Source: JACPFJ01 sp036504875
GTDB taxonomy: Bacteria; Desulfobacterota; Desulfuromonadia; Geobacterales; Pseudopelobacteraceae
Direction of reading: 5' to 3'
Length of the DNA: 64,000 bases
Assembly: GCA_036504875.1 (NCBI GenBank)
Contig: DASXUK010000007.1
Span: 1-64,000 of the forward strand
Shown here: positions 21,301 to 28,126 of the stretch, one piece after another
Layout of the letters: the number at the start of each line of letters is the position of its first letter
Numbering within the stretch: position 1 is the stretch's first letter
Made by a program: the position numbers and the translations under genes
The notes under the pieces: model-generated
Database searches by the model: none
What the model was told of the DNA's origin: nothing
Seen by the model: only the letters and a program-made list of their open reading frames with translations

Positions 21301-24184
21301 CTACGTGAATGGTGTGGCGACATCCGGCTCTTTGGATCCAGCCAAGGCGGTCCCCGACATACGATCACAGGACATTGCCATCGGCGCGTTGGAACTTGTT
21401 AGCGGAAACCGGAACTTTATAGGAATGATTGGCGAGGTAAGATTGTACAACCGCGTCCTGACCCAAAGTGACATCAACGCCCGCTTCGCGGCAACTCTCC
21501 CCTCCGTATCGGTGGGGACAAAGCAGCAAACAGGCAGTGGCTGTCTCCAGTACCAGTATGACGGACCCTTCAGCGCTCCCTACACTATCGTCACACCGGC
21601 TGTGGGCGGCAACATCATACCCGGTAACGCCGATTTCAGCAATGGCCTGACCAGCTGGACTCCCTGGGGGACCGGGGTTACAGCCGATTCCATGACTTTC
21701 AGCGGCACGAAGAGCCTCAAAATCTCCGCGCTCATGCCGGCAGGGTCCCAATCCGCGTATGTTTATCAGGCATTGAAAAGCTCGGATGTCGTGCCGGGAC
21801 GCAGCTACAAATTGATGGCAAAAATCAAAGCCAACCTGGATAAGACCACTACCAGCACAGCCTTGGCGTACTGCCGCCTCGATAGCGTCGGCGGCAACCC
21901 CGACACGCTGGGACGGGAAATGCATACACTGGCCACTGACGCATGGAACGACAATGCCTGGCACAACATGACGCCGCTGGATATTACCCTTAAGGCGGGT
22001 ATAACATCAGCAACGGTCATATGCGGTATCTGGACGGCTGATGGGCAGAACAAGACGCACACCGCTTATTTCACCGGTCTGCAATTGGTGCCGAATCCCA
22101 CCATCAACCTGACGGCCACGCCGGTTTCAGAGGACCAGGTCAACCTGGCCTGGAGCGATTCCATCACCGACAAGACCGGCTATACTGTTGAACGGTGCAA
22201 CCTGGCAACCTGCCTGGATACCGACTTCCAGCAGGTCGTCACAGGGCTGCCGGCCAGCACCAACAGCTTCAACGACGTGGTCCCGGCGCCCGGTGTCCTC
22301 TACACCTATCGGCTGAAGGCGTTTAAGACCGTAAGCGGGGGATGCGGCTGGACCGTGAACAGCAACACGCCCAGCGTCACCCCAAGCATCGCAGCGCCTG
22401 CCGGTCTCGTCGCCACCCCGGTCAACACCACCCGGATTGACCTGGCGTGGAGCTACGCCTCCGCTTCGGAGACCGGTTTTATTGTCGAGAGATGCACCGG
22501 CCTGACTTGTGGCGGCGCCGACTTCCAGCCGCTCACTTCCAGGGCTGGCCCCGGTGCAACCAGCTTTTCCGATACCACTGCCTGCAACAACACCACCTAT
22601 CGTTACCAGGTCAAGGCTTATAAGGACGGCCTCTCCATGGGTGGCACGCAATGCTGGACGCGCAGGAAAGACCTGACCGTCAGCAACTTCCTCCCCGCCT
22701 TCCAGATGCGCTACACGGTCACCTGGGACAGCGACATGAAGGCCGACTTCAGCGACATCAGGTTCCATGACGCCACCGCCAACATCGAGCTCCCCTACTG
22801 GATCGAAAGCATGACCAACAGCAGCACGGCCACGGTCTGGATAAAAACGGGAATGTCCAGCACCATCCAGATGTATTTCGGCAATTCGACCGCTGTCAGC
22901 GTCAGCAATCCTTATAGGGTCTTCGATTTCTTCGACGATTTCAGCGGAACTGTCATCGACCCGGCAAAATGGACCAAGGTTGATCCCAACAACCTCATCA
23001 CCCAGAATAACGAACTGATCATCGCCTCGGGCGGCCCTGCATGGGGTACCGGATTTTACAGCACGTCAAGTTTTGCGCGGCCATTCGTCTTTGAGATAAA
23101 CTCATTTAACCCAACCGGCACGACTTCCTACTCTATTCTTGGACTGAAGAAGGCGGGCAGCGTCATCAATTACCCCGATTTCGTGCATAGTTTTTACCTG
23201 AGCTATTACAACACCCCAACGATTTTGATTTTCGAAAACGGCACCACCAGTCTTGATACCGGGCTTTATCTGCCTAATGATGTCTACAAGTATTTCCGAA
23301 TCGAAACCCTGCCGCTCGGCGCCAAATTCTATTACGGGGATTCCATCAGCTCCAATACAAAGTACTATGATAGTACCTACAGTTCGGAATCACCCCTCAA
23401 GATCGGCTTCAGCAATAATAGCCGCAACATTAGATTCGACAACGCCAGGGTACGCCGCTACGCTGCTGTTGAACCGGCTGTCTCCGTAACCGGTTCTAAG
23501 GTGGTCCTTGGTTCCTGCCCGACTTTCACCGGCCAGTGGACCAGCAACCCCAGCCCCCCGTCAACCCCGGTTACCACGCCGGCCTGGTCGACGCCGAGCG
23601 GCTTGACCGCAACGGCCATCAACGATAATCAGATCAATCTGGCCTGGACCAGAAACACCACCGATGAAACCGGTTTTAACATCCAGCGCTGCACGAACAG
23701 CGGTTGCAGCATTTACGCCCCATTGGGAACAACGGGCGCCGGCATAACCGCTTATTCGGACAGTCCGCTTTCTGCCTCGACCACCTATTGTTACCAGGTG
23801 CAGGCGGTAAAATCCGTCCCCGGCGGATGCGGAGGCGGCTGGAGCAGCGGTTATTCAACCGCTGGCTGCGACCTGGTTTTCCCGGCACACGCCACAAATC
23901 TTACGGCAAATGCGATCAACTCAGGATCGGTCCAACTTGCCTGGACCGACAATGCAACGGACGAATCCGGCTATGAAGTCGAGGTGCTGGCATGGGAGGG
24001 CATGTGGGTAAACATAGCCACACTGGCGGCCAATGTAACCACCTATGTTCATGCCAGTGGGCTCCAGTCGGCCAAACAGTACAGTTACAGGGTGCGCCCC
24101 TACCGGGGTACGGGGAAGTCGCCCTACAGCAATGTGGCGACAGTTACCATGCCCGCATTTACCAAGCAACTAACCTGTCCGTAA
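12338..24184 (+). CDS. Giant secreted beta-propeller/fibronectin III/DUF2341/LamG protein
   Basis: About 3948 aa from ATG 12338, which has GGAGG seven bases before it; upstream in-frame ATGs at 12299 and 12305 lack a good site. A signal peptide ends near GHAAGGD. Order by approximate base position: SBBP-like propeller repeats 12500-13790; FN3; second propeller 14130-15510; several FN3; DUF2341 at 16731; a truncated DUF2341-like part 17960-18780; FN3 repeats; ConA/LamG-like 19920-20460; DUF2341 at 20571; LamG-like 20845-21500; carbohydrate-binding-like 21610-22090; FN3; DUF2341 at 22651; two final FN3 domains to 24165. Expected to be a cell-surface or matrix protein with sugar-binding modules. 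Follows the cytochrome directly and is presumably co-transcribed. No sorting anchor is visible at the C-terminus. Confidence 0.88.
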   Translation: MSRKQFRYNTAGNGALRRLGAGASIPLMLLMMALSLLAPVAGHAAGGDIMAPFPVFTNMTTGTREAASSAVDKSGNVIVTGYQNLNNDANDTFYTSKFKADGTGTAWSTTYFKSPGLNRAVAAAIDSNNDVIVTGFAWNATLFKQEVHTIKYSGIDGSILWNATFSGSSISSDYATCITVDSQNNVYVGGYTNAGSAQEDYFVIKYTSNGANTDGSPFWKAIYNNGPVVNKTDKLMAIVAGAGGIAVTGYSSNGTSFDILTLKYDYNGVKLWESRKPAGGVNDAWGEYVKLDSAGNVVMTGFVYNGVNKDIYTAKYNGTTGALIWEQTYNGVANQNDEPGGLYIDSANDSYVTGYTQTLIQGTDIYTVKYHDPPSGTVPQKVWEQTYNSTWNKDDRGVAITGDSARNTYVTGTISDGIHFSTVTLKYGSTGTLYWQKVYNDINVKDEIPVGIGIVNISGAEYPFIAGLAQFSTNYKHDHFAIKFDPGAINPPSGLTVGTITKDGVTGLYSVPLTWTDNTAGVNDGFYVERKLASDGDDKWAAVNVTTPTVGSTITTFTDTGLPENKFYNYRVKTSKGGVFSLYTDPVVQVLTFIVTPIPPVWTYLYNSRNDNDDYVNSIAAGPDNQPVVTGVSRDYAPGYSSGTVSNDFYTAKLNKDTGAEIWSNQFEGGFNQEDDGLGVSVDINNDVVVTGNSMQYSGVPAIGNINSIYTLKYNATAPATIQWHGQYNGATLIDDRARAVATTSDATKNIVVVGYGQKTVNNADIYVVKYAPSPALVSGNAQPLWSATYDGGGNDYPSAVAFDRDGNVFVAGYSETALGSLVYKTFIAKYCGTTGAPSCGGFTQGQIIWKDTYSGFATDNRAYSLAVDNDGNPYVTGYAVNGANGKDFLTIKYDGKQTPATTRILWAKTSDGDAHGNDVAVSIMVDPIDNNAVVGGTVLTGTGNNDFRVIRYSSADGSEIWNKTYPSPSTDESLNSMALDISGNIFAVGNSGNKSMAVEYGYDGTLRGATIYSRPAVNILDQATAVTVNSLGDAFVAGSSRNNHAIPNDDYLVYKMAGLPLQAPYPFTVTPNYTSAVLAWTDNSPAILAADKGFNVERKNGACGPANINPWALVTGSPFAATTFTDTGLTIGNSYCYHVRAFRTSTSEATRWIERSVTLLAPPAPTAFSASATDTTTANLTWTKNTTNESGFQIERCTGASCVFPAPAEPGFTSFIAPANAVSFTDSSACPGVVYKYRIFAYRTYAADGISTSGNAWESAYTYLTTPVSGSITTPGTNVPGTPGITALNESQIKLTWTDTSTDETGYRVYECIAGNCSSLSLAGTTAANATSYIVYGLVASSAHTYVVKAFKTAALSCSGGWESNPTAPLFATTVNNPPVLTATKMSSTRIDLSWTDTTASETGFNLQRCKTGFTCTGAEPDNTNYDLLPLIPADVTSYSDTTACQNITYKYRVRAISEGQIKRRALLSISGFQPNFQTKITITRANFPGMQGNYAGIGFYDDTAQTQLPFWIDQSLTTATSATIWFKTGANNNIYLYYDNSTFTSSSNGSATFEFFDDFDGAALDGKWAKSTTGAATITVGGGLVTFDAPSLANTTVTAATPAPPYRLEARTKVYSTYLGTGLIRVRGMGGVGDTGIYDVGGSKLVAYFNSFNTNIQVLADTYVRWRAAHTGGATNTWSIFNEDETQIYSTTYTGSPSGIYLAAGDGGGGSGKFSLDWIFARKYLATEPVVTSVGAPLDWGSTYINAWNGAWSALASGATDAAAIPTGAVASRVSESEIKITLNYSFADITGIKVDRCTDSTCVSVAKSIYDGPLTATVSDNAGLLPNTTYYYLVHSYKTATCSWDTKDPPIASPVKISAATALIAPVINATATPAVTTTCNDIRFTDSDGSTILNHWLESGCNSASTSAWLKFTSLPAGIKTIYLYYGSPAAAAPAQLDPNTLFNFYDDFAGTTLNTTSKWTKLEYCGGATRITQNNGLLVNSGCGYWGYTGMYTQANFTRPFVVEFSHNHTGANYAMFGAKNTVATTAYTSMPYAIYPIYDVNGNRLAVNEDGVDRGDNKKLIASNIWQYYKLEVLPTGANYYHGDSPTAYTQFYTSSYSSASPLKFGLDVHNQVFTLGAVKVRKYANPQPGFTLLVEQAGTFLTGGAWGVKRQIDISNTTGSALTDYQMPITIDTRSLASDQIGISWTLNTATEERHVIERCTGAACTTTFTVMNTFYGPAAVGAYTDKAVVAGANYCYRVSAERNITAPLWNTGVSGVVCAVTSALPVAPALSVTEHETSMDLSWNDVATGENAYIVQRCKGVACNVNTPDPGWPKTLAPNTTAYQDTTVCNDSYTYAVKAVKYGANAWDTGFSTPLSKATIVPEKPVFTSAARISENQINLVWQDKTGDETGFEIDRCEGSLCDFTTKTTLLAPLSTGVGGIVNYSDTGLKPSTIYRYRVRAYKTGNPCGWPSAYSVDVREATTSVAAPTAISGSASSTTSVNLFWTDTTLSDSVFKVERCVVGGTCSPLMDYTANTRPATNRVFYSFNNTLDDSSGNGLRLTGSTPTYEDGGLALSTATTFQSAVTSILDTDTHAIEFDIKIRATNAGWTKIFGYNPVGSDRSPGIWLRALNSSSLHWRYDPGNTGVNSLGVDGDDNTPFTVGLWYHVRGVKSGGSFKAYVNGALVSDTSVASIKYSGTATLWFGGADVTIKNFSIDWNEGATSIVDNTACSDTAYTYRVKAKNDIPALSSPGAGCWLSRAPLTITNFQPNFLTTVIIPYDTAMLPDYRDLRFVDTTANIELPYWIQKSTATSATIWFKTGANNNISIYYGNSTAIAVSSKDAVFGTGLVGYWPFSEAPGTTGGTTVDWSGSGNDLTLTGFSAPNGIVGSGPYGNADNALKLVGNSYAYRNVATGLPTGSVLSAEAWIKPTGPSLTYDYNGIVAWGLRDCLFHSVALSLGITGNPQVPTWCNDYISPGPKVNFDQWNHYAFTMNGRAITVYVNGVATSGSLDPAKAVPDIRSQDIAIGALELVSGNRNFIGMIGEVRLYNRVLTQSDINARFAATLPSVSVGTKQQTGSGCLQYQYDGPFSAPYTIVTPAVGGNIIPGNADFSNGLTSWTPWGTGVTADSMTFSGTKSLKISALMPAGSQSAYVYQALKSSDVVPGRSYKLMAKIKANLDKTTTSTALAYCRLDSVGGNPDTLGREMHTLATDAWNDNAWHNMTPLDITLKAGITSATVICGIWTADGQNKTHTAYFTGLQLVPNPTINLTATPVSEDQVNLAWSDSITDKTGYTVERCNLATCLDTDFQQVVTGLPASTNSFNDVVPAPGVLYTYRLKAFKTVSGGCGWTVNSNTPSVTPSIAAPAGLVATPVNTTRIDLAWSYASASETGFIVERCTGLTCGGADFQPLTSRAGPGATSFSDTTACNNTTYRYQVKAYKDGLSMGGTQCWTRRKDLTVSNFLPAFQMRYTVTWDSDMKADFSDIRFHDATANIELPYWIESMTNSSTATVWIKTGMSSTIQMYFGNSTAVSVSNPYRVFDFFDDFSGTVIDPAKWTKVDPNNLITQNNELIIASGGPAWGTGFYSTSSFARPFVFEINSFNPTGTTSYSILGLKKAGSVINYPDFVHSFYLSYYNTPTILIFENGTTSLDTGLYLPNDVYKYFRIETLPLGAKFYYGDSISSNTKYYDSTYSSESPLKIGFSNNSRNIRFDNARVRRYAAVEPAVSVTGSKVVLGSCPTFTGQWTSNPSPPSTPVTTPAWSTPSGLTATAINDNQINLAWTRNTTDETGFNIQRCTNSGCSIYAPLGTTGAGITAYSDSPLSASTTYCYQVQAVKSVPGGCGGGWSSGYSTAGCDLVFPAHATNLTANAINSGSVQLAWTDNATDESGYEVEVLAWEGMWVNIATLAANVTTYVHASGLQSAKQYSYRVRPYRGTGKSPYSNVATVTMPAFTKQLTCP

Positions 24185-24239
24185 TCATGCGGGACAAGGG
24201 TTAAATGAAAAGAACTCTATTATGCTTGCCATCAGGTAA

Positions 24240-24368
24240 GAGCCGCTTGTCGAGGTCACCGTCAAAACCGCTGAGACGGACCGGGGGGTGATCAATAAAG
24301 TGGATGACAAAAAGCGGCTTGGAATCGAAGGTGAAATAACAGGAAGGGATGAGGAAAACCCCGAATAA
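24240..24368 (+). pseudogene. Short coding-like remnant without a start
   Basis: A frame closed by TAA at 24237-24239 and 24366-24368 reads as a hydrophilic, protein-like peptide containing VEVTVKTAETDRGVINKV and ending in GRDEENPE. It has no ATG and only weak GTG candidates (24288, 24300). A nearby ATG at 24205 opens a different frame. It may be the tail of a decayed gene between the giant FN3 gene and the next operon part. Not recognised. Confidence 0.25.
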
Positions 24369-24392
24369 CGAGGGTAAAGGAGGTGAAAAACC

Positions 24393-24455
24393 ATGAAAAA
24401 AACAAAATATATCCGTCCCCTCATTGTGGGGAGCGCGGTGGTGCATCCCTGCTGA
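24393..24455 (+). CDS. Tiny 20-aa open frame with perfect ribosome site
   Basis: ATG 24393 is preceded by AAAGGAGGTGA at 24377-24387, one of the strongest ribosome sites in the window. The product is 20 aa, basic N-terminus MKKTKYIRP then LIVGSAVVHPC, stopping at TGA right after a Cys codon. The frame would continue seven codons past that TGA. It could be a leader peptide, a small peptide precursor or a chance frame; no maturation enzyme is adjacent. Not recognised as a known family with certainty. Confidence 0.35.
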   Translation: MKKTKYIRPLIVGSAVVHPC

Positions 24456-24541
24456 GTGCCAAGCGAGAGGCCCTGACTTTAGGCCCTTTGGGTCCGTGTT
24501 ATTGAACTGCTTTTTTCAGGATTATCGATAATGGCATTACT

Positions 24542-26578
24542 ATGCTGAATACACTGAAATTGTTGCTCATACTGAGTCTTTTTCTTTCATCTCCGTCAAA
24601 TGCCGCTGAAACAGCGGTTACAGGGCGAATCCTGACGGAAAACGGCCCGCTCGCCGGGGGAGGGGTATTTGCCTACCGGAACTACGCCGATATCCAAACC
24701 GGAATCCCCGTTACCGCCTCAGAACGCGTCGACAATTCAGGCCGCTACACTATGCGGCTACCACAAGGGGAATACTACCTTGTCGCCCGGGGTAAAAAGG
24801 ACGGCAAGGTTTTTTTCGCCTACCACGGCAATAATCCTATCCGTGTGGAGGGTGATGATGTCTGGGTGACGCTTTTGGCCTCCGAGGTCCGGCCTCCGCT
24901 GCAAGGCAAAGGGACTGCGGCGCTGAAAGGGGTGGTCACCTATAAGGGGAAGCCCGTAAATGGTTCTTATGTGGTCCTTTACAAGCCGGAGGCTAAGCGG
25001 TTCAAGGGGCTTGGACTCAGGACCGAATCAACGGGCGAAGATGGCACGTTCGATATTCCCGTATCCTCTGGCTCGTTCGTGGTAATAGCCAAAAAAATTG
25101 AGAGCGGCAAAGGCAACCGGCCCCTGAAAAAGGGCGACCTGTACTGCTACTATCCCGGCAATCCGGTTGAGGTTGGGCCCGACAGCACGACCAGCATCGA
25201 GGTGCCCTGCTATCCCAAGAACGACAGGGCTTCGTATAATGATGCGCCGCCGATCAAATCCGATGAATTCAAGACCTTGAGCATGCTGGCCGCCGGCGCC
25301 GTTGCCGGCATCAGGGGCAGGATCACGGATGCGGAAGGCAAACCGGTGGCAGGAATGCTGGTGCTTGCCTACCGTGCCGTCAAACCGGTTTTCCTCACCT
25401 ACCACTTGAGCCACGGAACCGAATATTCGGCTGAAACCAACGCCGACGGGACCTATTTCATCCCGATCGACGCCTCGGGCGACTATTACCTGGTGGCGCG
25501 GGACACCTTGGGCGACGGCCCCCATACCGGTGAGCTGTACGGCCTGTACAACGGCAACAGTCGGCACGCCGTTTCCTATCAAAACGGTAAACCTCTCGAC
25601 AATGTCAACATCACCGTCGGCAGGATCATGGCTGAACCAAAGATGGGGCTTCAGCCAGCCCATGTGGAAAACGAAATATCCGCCGCTAGGCAGATAGCTC
25701 GTCCCGAAAAGGAGGCAACAGTTGTCAGCGATGGCGTCATCATTACCGACACGGAATGGAAAGGGCGCATAGTCATAAAAGGGGTGGTTGTTGTCAAAAA
25801 AGGGGTTACTCTCACTATCAGGCCGGGTACGACAGTCGGTTTCGCCCGTATCGACCGGGACAACAATGGTGTCGGCGATGGTGAACTGAGGATCGAAGGA
25901 CGCATCGTCGCCAGAGGAACACAAGAACAGCGGATCGTCTTTACTTCTGCGGAACAAAAACCTGAAACCAGAGACTGGTCATATATTCATCTGCTGGCGT
26001 CTCAGGAGAATAGCCTGTTCGAATACTGCCGCTTCGAGTACGGTTTTTCCGGCATCCAGGTGCATTATTCGTCCGTACGAATCACCGACTGTCTCTTCAC
26101 CAATAACTTTGAAGGGCTTCATTTCAACACCGCCAATGTGGTAGCGGATCACAACACATTCAGCAACAACGGAACTGCCATCAGGTTCAAGCGGCTTGAA
26201 GGCAAGGTTACGATCAGTAATAACGACATCCACGGCAATGAAATCGGCGTGCTGTTCGGCCGTCAACAGATCAACGCGGTCGATTTCAAGAACCTGAACA
26301 AGCCGGTCGAATTTCCTCTGTTTGAGAACAACAACTTCCATGACAACGAAAAATACAATTTTTCCATGGGCGAGGGACAGAATCTGGATATCAGCGTAAT
26401 AGACAACTGGTGGGGGGCAAAAACAGCCTCAAAAATTGAAGAATCCATCTTTGATAAAAGTAGTGATGCTAGCCTGGGCAGGATTATCTTCACACCCTAT
26501 CTTTCAAGCCCGGCGCAGGAGTCAGGTCTGCGAGAAAAAGGTGCGCCAGACATCAAAACCGTCATGGTGGGCAAATGA
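24542..26578 (+). CDS. Exported protein with carboxypeptidase-regulatory-like domains and a right-handed beta-helix
   Basis: A 678-aa protein with a signal peptide (LLLILSLFLSSPSNAAET). Three carboxypeptidase-regulatory-like (CarboxypepD_reg) sandwich domains follow, about residues 25-115, 120-225 and 255-350, each with the G-x-V/I-T-x-x-G-K/G-P-V pattern and a YYLVARG-type strand. From about residue 395 to 650 there is a right-handed parallel beta-helix with NosD-like content (CRFEYGFSGIQVHYSS, NNFEGLHFNTANVVADHNTF, DNWWGA). Probably a surface-structure protein, not an enzyme as far as seen. The stop overlaps the next gene by ATGA. No strong ribosome site before the ATG. Confidence 0.82.
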   Translation: MLNTLKLLLILSLFLSSPSNAAETAVTGRILTENGPLAGGGVFAYRNYADIQTGIPVTASERVDNSGRYTMRLPQGEYYLVARGKKDGKVFFAYHGNNPIRVEGDDVWVTLLASEVRPPLQGKGTAALKGVVTYKGKPVNGSYVVLYKPEAKRFKGLGLRTESTGEDGTFDIPVSSGSFVVIAKKIESGKGNRPLKKGDLYCYYPGNPVEVGPDSTTSIEVPCYPKNDRASYNDAPPIKSDEFKTLSMLAAGAVAGIRGRITDAEGKPVAGMLVLAYRAVKPVFLTYHLSHGTEYSAETNADGTYFIPIDASGDYYLVARDTLGDGPHTGELYGLYNGNSRHAVSYQNGKPLDNVNITVGRIMAEPKMGLQPAHVENEISAARQIARPEKEATVVSDGVIITDTEWKGRIVIKGVVVVKKGVTLTIRPGTTVGFARIDRDNNGVGDGELRIEGRIVARGTQEQRIVFTSAEQKPETRDWSYIHLLASQENSLFEYCRFEYGFSGIQVHYSSVRITDCLFTNNFEGLHFNTANVVADHNTFSNNGTAIRFKRLEGKVTISNNDIHGNEIGVLFGRQQINAVDFKNLNKPVEFPLFENNNFHDNEKYNFSMGEGQNLDISVIDNWWGAKTASKIEESIFDKSSDASLGRIIFTPYLSSPAQESGLREKGAPDIKTVMVGK

Positions 26579-27255
26579 GGCGAAACATAAAAATCATATC
26601 ATTGACGCTGTTTGGTCTACTCATGGTTTGCGCAGGCCTGGCCGGCGCAGCTCATAAAGGGGAGGGTGCAAACTTCTACTCTCTGAACCCTACCGATAGC
26701 CTTATCCAGGTCTACGAAGACCCCGCCAGGGCAGAATGGCAGAAACCGGAAAGAGTGGTCGAGCAATTCTCACTCAAGCCAGGTCAAATCGTTGCGGATA
26801 TCGGAGCTGGTACGGGCTATTTCTCGGTGATCTTTGCGAAAAAGGTCGGGGAGAGCGGCAAAGTCCATGCCGTGGACATTGACGGAAACATGGTGGAATA
26901 TCTTGAGAAAAGGGCGCGGAAGGATGGCCTTAAAAACATCAAGCCCATACTTGCGAAGAGGAATGATCCCCTTCTGCCGGAGGCCTCGACGGATCTGATT
27001 TTTCTGTGCAACACCTATATGTTTATCGAACAACGCGAGCAATATCTAGCGCGGTTAAAGGATATTCTGAAGAAAGACGGCCTCTTGGCGATCGTATCCT
27101 ACAACAAGGTAGAAACCCCTGAAGGGTCTCCGATCCATACACGCGTATCTAGAGAGAAAACAATCCAGGAAGCCGAAAAAGCGGGATTCGCACTTGAGGT
27201 GGAATATTTTTTTCTACAGTACCAGCATTTTCTGGTTTTCAGGAAACGCTTATGA
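26575..27255 (+). CDS. Class I SAM-dependent methyltransferase-like protein with signal peptide
   Basis: A 226-aa protein. Residues about 5-25 form a signal peptide (hydrophobic core LTLFGLLMVCAGLAGAAH). The Rossmann methyltransferase core follows: motif I VADIGAGTGYFSVIFAKKV near residue 65, an acidic HAVDIDGNMVEYLEKRA as motif II, and TDLIFLCNTYMFIEQ as the strand-4 region. The end VEYFFLQYQHFLVFRKR is normal for the fold. A methyltransferase in the periplasm is unusual because S-adenosylmethionine is cytosolic. Coupled by ATGA overlaps to both neighbours, so part of the same transcript. Substrate unknown. Confidence 0.8.
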   Translation: MRRNIKIISLTLFGLLMVCAGLAGAAHKGEGANFYSLNPTDSLIQVYEDPARAEWQKPERVVEQFSLKPGQIVADIGAGTGYFSVIFAKKVGESGKVHAVDIDGNMVEYLEKRARKDGLKNIKPILAKRNDPLLPEASTDLIFLCNTYMFIEQREQYLARLKDILKKDGLLAIVSYNKVETPEGSPIHTRVSREKTIQEAEKAGFALEVEYFFLQYQHFLVFRKRL

Positions 27256-28100
27256 AAGATGAGGGCCGCATGGTTCGGCGTTTTAGACGAGTTATTCTGG
27301 TTTGCTTGTTTGTAATGCTTTCCTCAATTTCCTTTGCCTCGGAAATTCCCGGACAGGGTAATGACAGTCAGGCAAAGGTTGGAATTATTACCGGCCAGGT
27401 CGTGATCAAGGGTAAAAAACCACTGGCCGAAGGAAAGGTCTTTATTTTCGACGACTCTCTGGGGCCTCCTCCTTCACGGGAGAAATACTGGCGGGTTCCG
27501 GATATTATTGGGGAGCTGGATCAGGATGGTAAATTCTTTTTTGGGATACCAGAGGGCAAGTATTATTTGATCGCCATTGATAAAAATTCTATCAAAGGCT
27601 TCAATCCCCCCGAGGCAGATGGTTGGTTTTATTACGAAGCGGACTCAAAAGGTGAACCCAAGAAGATTACTGTTAACGGGGGAACCACGACCAACCTTGA
27701 TGTTATTTCCACTGCGTTCCCATTTTCTCGCTCAATGGTTAGATCTGATAAGGGGATCACAGCGGCCGAAGGAGTGGTTGTCGACATGGATGGAAAACCT
27801 GTTGAAGGAGCCCTGGTCCTGGCTTTTGCAATTGCGGGTATGCAGCCAAGGCCGCTTTTTGTTTCCGAAAGAACGGGTAAAGACGGTAAATTCATAATAA
27901 GGACCCATGATGGAGGCAATTACAGCCTGAGAGTGAGGAGCATATATGGTGGCGGTCCGCCTGAAACCGGTGAGATTGTCGGCAGCGATGGGCCGACCGA
28001 TTCGCTCCCAATTACACTGAAAAAGGGCGAGAAACTTAAAGGTTTCATCCTGAAAGTGAAAAGATTTCCGAAACGTGGCGCCAGGTACGAAGAGCCATGA
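27252..28100 (+). CDS. Exported carboxypeptidase-regulatory-like protein
   Basis: A 282-aa protein beginning with a signal peptide (hydrophobic run about residues 14-28, ending FASE). ATG 27252 overlaps the preceding stop by four bases; an in-frame ATG at 27270 is also possible. Two sandwich domains of the carboxypeptidase-regulatory type are seen, about residues 42-150 (TGQVVIKGKKPLAEGKVFI, then EGKYYLIAIDKN) and 175-265 (VVVDMDGKPVEGALVLAF, then NYSLRVRSIYGG). It resembles the first part of the 678-aa protein in the same operon and probably works with it on the surface or in the periplasm. No catalytic residues recognised. Confidence 0.8.
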   Translation: MKDEGRMVRRFRRVILVCLFVMLSSISFASEIPGQGNDSQAKVGIITGQVVIKGKKPLAEGKVFIFDDSLGPPPSREKYWRVPDIIGELDQDGKFFFGIPEGKYYLIAIDKNSIKGFNPPEADGWFYYEADSKGEPKKITVNGGTTTNLDVISTAFPFSRSMVRSDKGITAAEGVVVDMDGKPVEGALVLAFAIAGMQPRPLFVSERTGKDGKFIIRTHDGGNYSLRVRSIYGGGPPETGEIVGSDGPTDSLPITLKKGEKLKGFILKVKRFPKRGARYEEP

Positions 28101-28126
28101 TTAATGCGGTTACCAGAAGGAGGAAC

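Noticed and set aside
24453..24476. Possible selenocysteine read-through at TGA after Cys
   Set aside because: Only seven further codons, no convincing SECIS hairpin and no known selenoprotein similarity.
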